Below are positions 8,781 through 16,932 of a stretch of 36,477 bases of DNA, piece after piece. The DNA is from HyVt-560 sp964577195 (GTDB taxonomy: Bacteria; Pseudomonadota; Gammaproteobacteria; UWMA-0217): the NCBI GenBank assembly GCA_964577195.1, contig CAZNYF010000008.1, positions 1 to 36,477 on the forward strand, read 5' to 3'. Within the stretch, counting starts at the first letter, position 1, and every line of letters starts with the position of its first letter. The position numbers and the translations under genes were made by a program. Below the pieces are notes generated by a model that saw nothing but the letters and a program-made list of their open reading frames with translations, was not told the origin of the DNA and did not search any database.

Positions 8781-11168
8781 CTAGCTTGAATGCTCACACC
8801 AGGTTTGCCACATGCCGCGATAAGCATTTTCCAGGTTATTCACAAACAATGGCGCGTCGCAGAATTTGGATTTAGAGATCCTGGAACGCTGGTTTTTACG
8901 AATTTCGTAGAGCCGGCCAAAATCGGTAGCGAGATTAGCAGCAATGTCCAGATACTCTGACACGCTGTCGGCGATAAGATCGTGATATCCGGCTGCAGCA
9001 ATAATTGAGGCACTTTGCCTGGAGACGGCTCGGCGTCCCCGCAAGGTAACAACAGGCACACCCATCCACATGGCTTCTGAGGTGGTGATTCCGCCGCTGT
9101 AAGGAAAGGTATCGAGAGCAATGTCGATGTCATTGTATTCTCTGAGAATACTCTCATGACTCTGTGCCTTAAAGCGGAATTCTATTCTTGAAGGATCAAT
9201 ATTATTACGGCGGAATACATCCAGTATCCGTTCGCGGCGATCACTCTCCTGCAAGGTATTCCAGACAATAAGTAGTCTGGAATTATCTACACGCTTGAGT
9301 AAATCCGCCCATGCCTGAAGAACGTCTTGCGTTACTTTAAGTAGATTGCTCAGGCTGCCAAATGTGACATAGCCTTTAAGCAATGCTGGCAAAGGAGACA
9401 CCGGAGGTGCGTATTGTGGGGGGCTGTAACAAAAGCGTGTATCGGGCAGACGCACCACTTCTTCGCTAAACAGAGTTGCGGAACTGGCGGGTGCGGTGGC
9501 CTCATCCATCAGGATGTAATCCATGGTTTCCAAACCGGTAGTGTCACAGTAGCCAATCCAGGTGACTTGAACCGGTGCAGGTTTTTCGGCAAATACGGGG
9601 AGTCTTCCTCCGGCTGTATGCCCAGCCAGATCAATGAGGATATCTATTTCATCATCACGGATCATTTGGGCGAGATCGGTATCAGAAACACCCAGCGTTT
9701 CGCGCCACTGCGTTGCTTTGGACCGATACAATTTGGTGATGTCATCCTCTACTGCACGGCCAGAATAATAGTAAACTTCAAATTGGTCTGCATCGTGCCG
9801 GGTCAATACTGAATGACTCATATATCCCACAGGATGACGGCCTAGATCCATGGAGACATAACCAATACGAAGTTTACGCGTGGGATCAATTTCATTGTGG
9901 TATGGCTGAATGCGGGACGCTAATGGCTCAGCGTGACGTTGCGCCCAGGTCAGATGCTCTGCCAGTAACGTTTCTGCCGACAGATCAGGTTCATAGCTAA
10001 GATACAGCAACAGAGTACTGTTAATCAGGTGCGAATCTGGCTGTAGGGCAACCACTTTGCGCAACGCCTTAATTGATTCGGTATTCAGGCCAAACTGATT
10101 TAGCGCGTAGCCATAGTTGTAGAGCGCGGGCACCATTTCAGGATTGATTGCCAATGCCTGCTTGAGGATTTCAATCCCCTCCCCCGGTCGAGAGCGCTGC
10201 ACCAATAATTTACCCAGATTATTAAGTACTTCAATATCGCTAGGGGAACTTTGCAATGCTTGGCGCAGCTGTTCTTCAGCTTCGTTCATATTACCGGAGA
10301 GCTGCAGATTATTCGCCCGGTTACTGAGGGCTTTTACATCCTTTTTATCCTGTTTGAGCGTTTTCTGATAACAACTTTCCGCTGCTTTAAGATCCCCTGC
10401 TTCCGAATAAGCATTGCCAAGATTCGTCAATACCTCGGTATTATCAGGATTAAAATTTAGCGCTTGTTGATAAGCGCGAATCGCATCCTTGTGCCGGCCC
10501 TGCTGGAAGAACAGGTTTCCGATGCCAAAGTGTACATCTGCAGCGGTGGGCACGAGTGAAAGTGCATGATAATAATTGACCAAAGCATCTTCAAATTGAC
10601 TTGCATTGAAATACGCACGTGCCAAATCAGCATACGCTGCTGGTAGCTCGGGATTAATTTCAATTGCTTTTTTATGCGCGCTAATTGCCGCAATAAAATT
10701 ATTCTCAGCGGCAAAAACAATACCCAAACCATTTTGCGCAAGTGCATAATCTGGTTCTATCAACAAAGCTTTTTGGTAGACGCTACGTGCTTCTGCATAT
10801 TTTTCCTGGATCCGAAAAATATTGCCTTTATTGGTTAATGCCTGAAAGGAATCCGGGTTCAAATTAAGCGCAGTGTCATAGCTATCCAATGCGGCGGATA
10901 AATCGCCTAAATCGGTTAAGACATTGCCAAGATTGTGATGCGCTTCAGTCAGATTCGGTTGCTTGTCTATCGCACGTTGCAAAAAGTCTTTGGCTACCGG
11001 CAACTCCCCTAACTGGTATTTCATCGTCCCCATCAACTGCAAAGCATCTGCATGATCGGGGTTTTGATTGAGCACTTGATTGTAAAGCTCCCCGGCTTTG
11101 ATGAAATCACCGGTTTGATGATGAGCCAGTGCAGTTTTCAGGGTTTCAGCGAGAGCAGTTGGTTGCAT
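8781..11168 (-). CDS. TPR-repeat O-GlcNAc transferase-like (SPINDLY type) glycosyltransferase
   Basis: This is a 795-aa cytoplasmic protein. Residues 1-385 are about eleven tandem TPR units (NPD..EAL..LG..L pattern). Residues about 432-790 form a GT41-type catalytic region. Conserved blocks are RIGYVSMDLGRHPVGYM (434-450) with the presumed catalytic-region His445, DILIDLAGHTAGGRLPVF (509-526), VQVTWIGYCDTTGL (533-546), and DIALDTFPYSGGITTSEAMW (682-701) followed by GVPVVTLRGRRAVSR. GT41 enzymes transfer a sugar from a nucleotide donor to protein Ser/Thr, with the TPR superhelix selecting the target. Acceptors of bacterial homologues are mostly unknown. It lies 75 bp downstream of a secreted anchor-bearing protein and the cellulose synthase fusion, all on the minus strand. 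A role in modifying a surface protein is possible but inferred. Confidence 0.88.
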   Translation of the reverse strand: MQPTALAETLKTALAHHQTGDFIKAGELYNQVLNQNPDHADALQLMGTMKYQLGELPVAKDFLQRAIDKQPNLTEAHHNLGNVLTDLGDLSAALDSYDTALNLNPDSFQALTNKGNIFRIQEKYAEARSVYQKALLIEPDYALAQNGLGIVFAAENNFIAAISAHKKAIEINPELPAAYADLARAYFNASQFEDALVNYYHALSLVPTAADVHFGIGNLFFQQGRHKDAIRAYQQALNFNPDNTEVLTNLGNAYSEAGDLKAAESCYQKTLKQDKKDVKALSNRANNLQLSGNMNEAEEQLRQALQSSPSDIEVLNNLGKLLVQRSRPGEGIEILKQALAINPEMVPALYNYGYALNQFGLNTESIKALRKVVALQPDSHLINSTLLLYLSYEPDLSAETLLAEHLTWAQRHAEPLASRIQPYHNEIDPTRKLRIGYVSMDLGRHPVGYMSHSVLTRHDADQFEVYYYSGRAVEDDITKLYRSKATQWRETLGVSDTDLAQMIRDDEIDILIDLAGHTAGGRLPVFAEKPAPVQVTWIGYCDTTGLETMDYILMDEATAPASSATLFSEEVVRLPDTRFCYSPPQYAPPVSPLPALLKGYVTFGSLSNLLKVTQDVLQAWADLLKRVDNSRLLIVWNTLQESDRRERILDVFRRNNIDPSRIEFRFKAQSHESILREYNDIDIALDTFPYSGGITTSEAMWMGVPVVTLRGRRAVSRQSASIIAAAGYHDLIADSVSEYLDIAANLATDFGRLYEIRKNQRSRISKSKFCDAPLFVNNLENAYRGMWQTWCEHSS

Positions 11169-11243
11169 GTCAGCGTTAAATAATTAAAGGTTTTGAAAGG
11201 TTACCCGCGGATCATCTTAAACTCCGTGATCAACCGCTAGATA

Positions 11244-11987
11244 TCAAACTTCTATTTCGATTCTTTTTGCCTTGAACCTAAAAAAACCTACGCTAAATAA
11301 AAATAAAAGTGACAACCGTCCAACACTTCCGCTGCCATAAATACCATATTCCAGATGCGTCCCGGTTAGATGCGCGCCTCCTATTCTGTCATGGGTGAGA
11401 CTTTCTAGTGGTAAGGTACGCAAAGCCAAGTCCTCGTTAGGCCCGTGACTCAATAGCCAGTCGCCGCTACGATGATCGAACACCTCAATCAGAAGATCGT
11501 AAATCCCTGCGGGATAGCCACTTTCAAGATGAGTCTCGATAATATAAGTATCCTCACGACTTTGGCCGGTAAGATGAATTTCGTTGCTGCTGAACAACCG
11601 ATTCCAGGGGCCGCCTTTAAAGCTGATGGAGATGACTACAGTGACATCTGCTGCAGATTGCCCACCATCAAGATCCAGATCTAATTCAACTTTAAGCTCG
11701 TGGAAATAGCCATCATGATCCGCATCACCGCTTAAAAACACCTTGGCATCCCAAACCGAGACGGAATATAGACATTCACAATGACGTCGCACTGACGCAG
11801 ATGATTCGTATCGAAAACCTTCAACCAGGAATGATGAGCGCGCTTGCTGCTGAAACTCTCCAGGCTGTGCAGATTTTAAATAGGCTCGACTGGATGAAAG
11901 CTGTTGAATATTTGAACTACTCGTCCATGCTTGCGGTACCCAAACAACGGTAAAAAATAATGTCAATAGTAGGGCAATGAGTTTCAT
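11244..11987 (-). CDS. Secreted choice-of-anchor-H-like protein with GlyGly-CTERM-like tail
   Basis: This 247-aa exported protein has a signal peptide (1-22). Its central domain contains two Asp-rich calcium-type loops (DADHDGYF 88-95 and DLDLDGG 103-109), an ISFKGGPWNRLF stretch and SGYPAGIYDLLIEVFD (156-171). The order of ESGYPAGIYDLLIEV, HGPNEDLALRTLPLE and a C-terminal sorting signal matches my recollection of the choice-of-anchor H family. The tail (about 217-242) has GSGSVG, a hydrophobic helix and a basic end, like the GlyGly-CTERM signals cut by rhombosortase. A good ribosome-binding site (AGGTG five bases before the ATG) supports the start. It lies 80 bp after the cellulose synthase gene and may be a surface protein made with the polysaccharide. 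No rhombosortase gene was seen in the window. Confidence 0.6.
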   Translation of the reverse strand: MKLIALLLTLFFTVVWVPQAWTSSSNIQQLSSSRAYLKSAQPGEFQQQARSSFLVEGFRYESSASVRRHCECLYSVSVWDAKVFLSGDADHDGYFHELKVELDLDLDGGQSAADVTVVISISFKGGPWNRLFSSNEIHLTGQSREDTYIIETHLESGYPAGIYDLLIEVFDHRSGDWLLSHGPNEDLALRTLPLESLTHDRIGGAHLTGTHLEYGIYGSGSVGRLSLLFLFSVGFFRFKAKRIEIEV

Positions 11988-12067
11988 CGCAACACCTAGT
12001 TTGATTCGATGAAATCATTTAAGCCCTATAGCGATGAATGGAGACTGAACGGTGTGGGGCTTAGCCT

Positions 12068-15000
12068 TTAAACCACCGGTGATGATGCGCTAGAAATTCT
12101 CTCTCTCGCATGCTTCTTCAACAATCCTTTAAACGCCCAGGCAGCAACTAATGAAGCCAGAAAAAATACCACAAATAATCCCAATACATGTCGCGCAATC
12201 AATAAACGAAAGGCCTCAAACCAGTGTAAATCACCAGAATAATAAGAAGGGAAAAGACGAAAGTTGGCTATTTCCGTTTTACTCACCACAGAAACTTCGC
12301 CATGTATTCCTGCAAATACATCTTTTCTATTCAGCGATAATGCAAATTCAGAAAAGCTGGACGATCCTGTAGTCGTCATAACCACGACATTTTTATTACG
12401 GCTGTAGGGTGACCTGAAACCTGCCAGAAGCACTGCATTTTCTGCTTGATTATCAAGATACTGTTTAAGATCATTCGCAGAATTCAATTCTTCACGATTA
12501 AATATATTCTGCATTTTTTCAAGCAAACTGGTTTGACGAACGTGCCACTCGTTACCATCCCACCAGGCAGGTAACTGATCTTTTAACTGGGTAATTAAAC
12601 TGTGCTGCTCATACTTACCCAGCACCAACAAATCGTCGTTTTTGTGGCTTTCAATTTTTGATGGGGGGATTATCGACACGTGATAAGTCGGTAGTCCTGT
12701 ATCTGCGCCCATCTTTGCCATCAAATTAAACATGCCATGTAAATCATCTGCCGAAGGATTATCGCTTAGAACTACCGTGGTCTCGGAAAGGTCAGCCATT
12801 CGGGTAAACGGAAAACCAAGATTAGAAAAGGTCGCAAGATTTGGAAATCGTCCATGATGTGAAAATCCAGATAAATCAATGGTTGAATCGGGATTAATGG
12901 TACCTGAGGCAATTGTCGAGAAATTATTCACACAAAGATGCTGGCTATCATCCGCTTCAAGATCATAAAAAAGCGAGAGGTTATTTTCACCGGCAAGATT
13001 ATTAATTGATAATGGAAAAGAGACTGACTGTGATACAGCGGATGAGACGAAAAGATCTTCATTCGTCTGATCAGATTTTTTCTCTGGGTGAAATCCATAG
13101 CGGAATAGCCCTTGCCCATTTAAAGAGATATCCAAACCACTGTTTTGATTAAGCGGCACGCCGACATACTGGTAATTTAAATTAACCAGAATCGAACCTC
13201 GTTCAGAAGAATATAAATCAGGTGGAACTCTAAATTTTACTTCGACTTCTTTATCAAATAAGCCATCAATTTTAAGCTTGTCTTTGGCAACGAAATCACC
13301 AAGATGATTTATTTTTTCAGTTGATAACCACAGCGGTGCATCATAAGCTTTACGCTTTGCTGGCGTTACTGTAGCTGAAAAATCAATTCTTTCACCTTCT
13401 AGCACCGTATTTTCCGCGACCAAAGTGCTAACTGACTGAATCAGTTCTTTCCCGTCTCGCCCAAACACAGCCAAAAACTTCACCTGATCAAGATCAGGAT
13501 GAGAAACAATTGACACGCCAGGGCCATTGATTTGCATATCAATTAAAAATTCCGGGAGAGTTTCTGGCGTAACGAACAAAACACTGTGTGTAGTAGGCAA
13601 GTCATCAACGACAGGAAAGTCCAAACCTGTACCGGCTTGAGTTCCAAACCAGGATGCGAGAATAGCACCTGCCTTGAGTACATCTGTATCACTACGCAAA
13701 ACTTCCGGGAGAATAAAAGACAGCGAACGCCTTTCTCCACTTCTTGAATCAAAAAACGGTGCTGGAAATAAACCTAAATCATTGATTAGATTAATTCTGG
13801 CGACGGTTAAATTCAGAGCGCTTTTGGCTGAAATTACTGCGCTTGCGGCATCCGGATCTAGTCGTTCACAATATTCTTCATCAATAGGTTCCAACTTAAA
13901 AGACAGCCGGTTTGAATAACTGATTAAAACCGGGTCGATCGTCAGCGTATTGCGAAAAGCTGATTGTGTTGTAATTTCGTTGACAGGAATTCTGCCTATT
14001 TCCTGCTCGTTGATTGAGATAGTCAAAGCCTGATAGTCAGATAACAAAGTCCCCGAGAGTGAAACCCCCAATACCAGCTCCGCCTCCTTGGCAAGTAAAT
14101 CAACAGGCAGTGAAAACCAGACATCTTCATCGGTATTGCCACCGCGTAAATGAATGTCTTTACCTTTGGATAAATCACCAATCAAAAATTGCTTTTTTTC
14201 AATTTGATAAATTTGTGGTTGCAGATCATCTGCTTTGGATAGCTGTGGATACAGTAAACTACCTGCAACAACAAGAAGTAGCGCCAACACCCATCCTACA
14301 ACGCCATATTTTGACTTGTCTGATTGCGTTTTAGAAGCATTTCCAGAGCGCTTAAAGAGTGCTTTAAAAACACCCATAACGCCAAAACGGATAATTTCAA
14401 AAAACGAACGAAATGGTTTGGCGGGTTCGCAAGCCAGATACCAGCTGTTCCAGCCTTTTTCTCTGCCATGCGAAAAATACACTAACTTGGAAAGTTGGCT
14501 GGCAGTGAGCTCTTCGAATACTAATCCCAACTGGCTACCATTTGAGGTTGCAACACGGGCTCGGAATTTAGTTGATTTGTTTTTTTCAAGCAAGAATACA
14601 TCAACAAACTCATGTGGCTGAATATTCGCCTTCCCTTCAAACTCAAGACTTAAATCTCCAATCGATAAATCTCCGGTTTTGGCTTTAAAGCGTCGTCCAT
14701 CGGCAGTTCGAATTTCAGCCGGGATGGTACGCTCTACTCTGGCATGTTTACGTCGCTGACGTTTCTCCCAGGCGACAGATAACGCTGCACCAATAATAAT
14801 AGTGTTATAGATTGTCCAGGCGAAATTTAAAATTACTGTATCGGTTTCAAAGGTATTCCAGTGAAAATAGCGCATATAAGCAAAAACCAAACCCACTAAA
14901 TTCAGCACCAGAATAAAGAAAATAAACCCCGCCGAACCCCAGTCAAAATGATCCTTATCAATCATCCCGCCTTTATCTGTCACATTAAACTTGCCTCTAT

Positions 15001-16474
15001 TGGGGGCAAAAAATGCCACCAACGTTGGAATAATAATATGTGGCGCAAGTATGGTCTCGTACACCTCGGCCCAAAAGCTGTGTCTAAAGCGACCCTGCAT
15101 CGCCGCATTGGCGATATGTGCCTGAAAAATATGCGGCAATGCGTAAACCGCAATCATTGCCGCCGTTGCCTGGATGACATGAATTTCAAACAACAAATAT
15201 GCCAGCGGCGCAGTTAAAAACACCAGCCGGGGCAAACTGAATAAAAAATGCAACATGGCATTAAAATAACTAAGCCTTTGCAGCAAGGTTAAACCACGCG
15301 TAAATAAAGGATTATCTTTGCGAAAAATCTGAATCATGCCTCTTGCCCAACGTCGCCTTTGAGCGATGTGGTGAGACAATTTCTCGGTGGCTAAACCTGC
15401 TGCCAAAGGCATATTGAGATAGGCAGAGTTCCAACCTTGCTTGTGCATTTTAAGCGAGGTGTGTGCATCTTCAGTCACCGTATCTGCAGTGATGCCTCCA
15501 ATTTCATTGAGCGCGCCACGGCGTAAAACAGCACAAGAACCGCAGAAAAATGCGGCATTCCAATTATCATTTCCATCCTGAATCAGGCCATAAAACAACT
15601 GCCCTTCATTAGGCACTTTTTTGAATATATCAAGATTTCGTTCTACCGGATCGGGGGTGAAAAATAAATGCGGCGTTTGCAGCAAGCCCAGTTTGCCGTC
15701 ACGTATAAACCAACCCATGGTTTTCTTCAAAAAAGAACGTACCGGCGCATGATCACTATCAAATATGGCGATATATTCACCATCAGTAATACGTAAAGCA
15801 TTATTGATATTGCCCGCTTTTGCGCCGGTGCTGTCCTCGCGCTGGATATAACGAACACCTACTTTTTTAGCAAACGCAGCAAAATCCGGACGACAACCGT
15901 CATCCAGCACATACACATTTAATTTATCCTTGGGCCAATCCAGATCGCGGGCTGCGAGAATACTGGGAATGACAACAGTCAGCGGCTCGTTATAAGTGGG
16001 GATATAAACATCAACAGCCGGCCATGTATCTTTATTCACTGGCAATGGTAGCACCGGTCTGCGTAACGGCCAGATACTCTGGATAAAACCTAGAAACAAA
16101 ACCGTCCAGGCATAAATTTCTGCTGCCAGCAGACCCGTAGAAAAGAAATGATCCCAAAACCCAAGCGTAATCTCTGGATCAAACCAGCCCATAGATTCGG
16201 TGATTCGCCAGTAAATGTAGCGGCAGGTGATGCCAAATGAAACCACCATCAGCACAATCAGTCTAAAACGGGAAGACTCATCTTCAGGCCTCACCATAAA
16301 GGTAAAGCCCATTGCCAACATGGCAAAAATCAGTTGCTCCGTTAATCCCAGCGGAATGATACTGATCATCAGAATCAAGATCAGCGCCGCAAGTAATGCG
16401 ATCCACTGTATGAACGATTTGAATTTACCTGAGCCCTTCGGCTTGAGTGTTTTAGGGGGTAACTGATTATTCAC
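12068..16474 (-). CDS. bcsAB: Cellulose synthase, fused catalytic BcsA and periplasmic BcsB subunits
   Basis: This is a 1468-aa fusion. The BcsA half (1-720) has TM helices on both sides of a GT2 domain with DDG (191-193), DSD (239-241), TED (334-336), QRRRW (372-376) and the gating loop FNVTDKGG (496-503), so catalysis should be intact. A PilZ domain follows, with RxxxR at 575-579 and DLSIGD at 602-607; the last Gly of DxSxxG is Asp here. A linker TM (about 724-742) leads to a BcsB-like periplasmic half ending in one TM helix (about 1430-1450). The enzyme would polymerise UDP-glucose and extrude glucan under c-di-GMP control. Similar AcsAB fusions are known in Komagataeibacter; most proteobacteria have two genes. 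The start is GTG, with GGGA upstream. No bcsZ, bcsD or bcsQ is nearby. Confidence 0.93.
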   Translation of the reverse strand: MNNQLPPKTLKPKGSGKFKSFIQWIALLAALILILMISIIPLGLTEQLIFAMLAMGFTFMVRPEDESSRFRLIVLMVVSFGITCRYIYWRITESMGWFDPEITLGFWDHFFSTGLLAAEIYAWTVLFLGFIQSIWPLRRPVLPLPVNKDTWPAVDVYIPTYNEPLTVVIPSILAARDLDWPKDKLNVYVLDDGCRPDFAAFAKKVGVRYIQREDSTGAKAGNINNALRITDGEYIAIFDSDHAPVRSFLKKTMGWFIRDGKLGLLQTPHLFFTPDPVERNLDIFKKVPNEGQLFYGLIQDGNDNWNAAFFCGSCAVLRRGALNEIGGITADTVTEDAHTSLKMHKQGWNSAYLNMPLAAGLATEKLSHHIAQRRRWARGMIQIFRKDNPLFTRGLTLLQRLSYFNAMLHFLFSLPRLVFLTAPLAYLLFEIHVIQATAAMIAVYALPHIFQAHIANAAMQGRFRHSFWAEVYETILAPHIIIPTLVAFFAPNRGKFNVTDKGGMIDKDHFDWGSAGFIFFILVLNLVGLVFAYMRYFHWNTFETDTVILNFAWTIYNTIIIGAALSVAWEKRQRRKHARVERTIPAEIRTADGRRFKAKTGDLSIGDLSLEFEGKANIQPHEFVDVFLLEKNKSTKFRARVATSNGSQLGLVFEELTASQLSKLVYFSHGREKGWNSWYLACEPAKPFRSFFEIIRFGVMGVFKALFKRSGNASKTQSDKSKYGVVGWVLALLLVVAGSLLYPQLSKADDLQPQIYQIEKKQFLIGDLSKGKDIHLRGGNTDEDVWFSLPVDLLAKEAELVLGVSLSGTLLSDYQALTISINEQEIGRIPVNEITTQSAFRNTLTIDPVLISYSNRLSFKLEPIDEEYCERLDPDAASAVISAKSALNLTVARINLINDLGLFPAPFFDSRSGERRSLSFILPEVLRSDTDVLKAGAILASWFGTQAGTGLDFPVVDDLPTTHSVLFVTPETLPEFLIDMQINGPGVSIVSHPDLDQVKFLAVFGRDGKELIQSVSTLVAENTVLEGERIDFSATVTPAKRKAYDAPLWLSTEKINHLGDFVAKDKLKIDGLFDKEVEVKFRVPPDLYSSERGSILVNLNYQYVGVPLNQNSGLDISLNGQGLFRYGFHPEKKSDQTNEDLFVSSAVSQSVSFPLSINNLAGENNLSLFYDLEADDSQHLCVNNFSTIASGTINPDSTIDLSGFSHHGRFPNLATFSNLGFPFTRMADLSETTVVLSDNPSADDLHGMFNLMAKMGADTGLPTYHVSIIPPSKIESHKNDDLLVLGKYEQHSLITQLKDQLPAWWDGNEWHVRQTSLLEKMQNIFNREELNSANDLKQYLDNQAENAVLLAGFRSPYSRNKNVVVMTTTGSSSFSEFALSLNRKDVFAGIHGEVSVVSKTEIANFRLFPSYYSGDLHWFEAFRLLIARHVLGLFVVFFLASLVAAWAFKGLLKKHARERISSASSPVV

Positions 16475-16932
16475 AAAATATCCCGGATAATTATTTGTAT
16501 TGGCAATCTTCGCCAGCTAAACCTTTGAGCAAACTGCTATTCATCGAACCAATTGCAGGTGCTATTATTAATCTGTGTTTTGCACGCGTGGGTACTCGCT
16601 CATTCAAATGTGCAGTTCACAATTGGGCGTAAGCCTATGCAACGATATTCGAACTGTCTGCAATCAATTTCACAAAATCTGTAACTACTTGAAAAAACAT
16701 TTGCATTTTTGCGGCGGGCAAAACAAAACCTGGCGGGAACCTGACAGGCTCTATTATTTAAAGTGGCTCAAACAATGTGACCGAGTACTCATTGAAACTG
16801 GTAACTATCTCTAATAATTACAGATTGATGTGAACCGAAGCTAAAAAATGTTGCCTGCTTCACTTCCTGACATGACAAAACAAGTAACAGTTACTGCAAA
16901 TGAAAACCAATACAAAAACTGGAAGGAGTTAT
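16475..16932. promoter_or_regulatory. Divergent control region between bcsAB and bcsC
   Basis: This stretch of about 460 bp separates the oppositely oriented bcsAB and bcsC genes and must hold both promoters. No convincing -35/-10 pair stands out and no coding frame is credible. A 79-codon frame at 16575-16814 has unnatural composition and no ribosome-binding site. The clearest element is a perfect 6+1+6 inverted repeat near the bcsC end, listed separately. Confidence 0.5.
16883..16895. promoter_or_regulatory. Inverted repeat AGTAAC-A-GTTACT upstream of bcsC
   Basis: A perfect 13-base dyad centred at 16889, 37 bp before the bcsC ATG. Size and position would suit the operator of a dimeric repressor acting on bcsC. 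It is too short to be a convincing terminator. No factor can be named. Confidence 0.3.

Noticed and set aside
12020..12063. TAAGCCC/GGGCTTA inverted repeat after bcsAB as terminator
   Set aside because: The 30-base loop is too large for a typical intrinsic terminator and no T run follows.
16575..16814. 79-codon frame in the bcsAB-bcsC divergent region
   Set aside because: Composition is unlike a protein gene, with many Cys and Leu, and there is no ribosome-binding site. The region is better explained as promoters.
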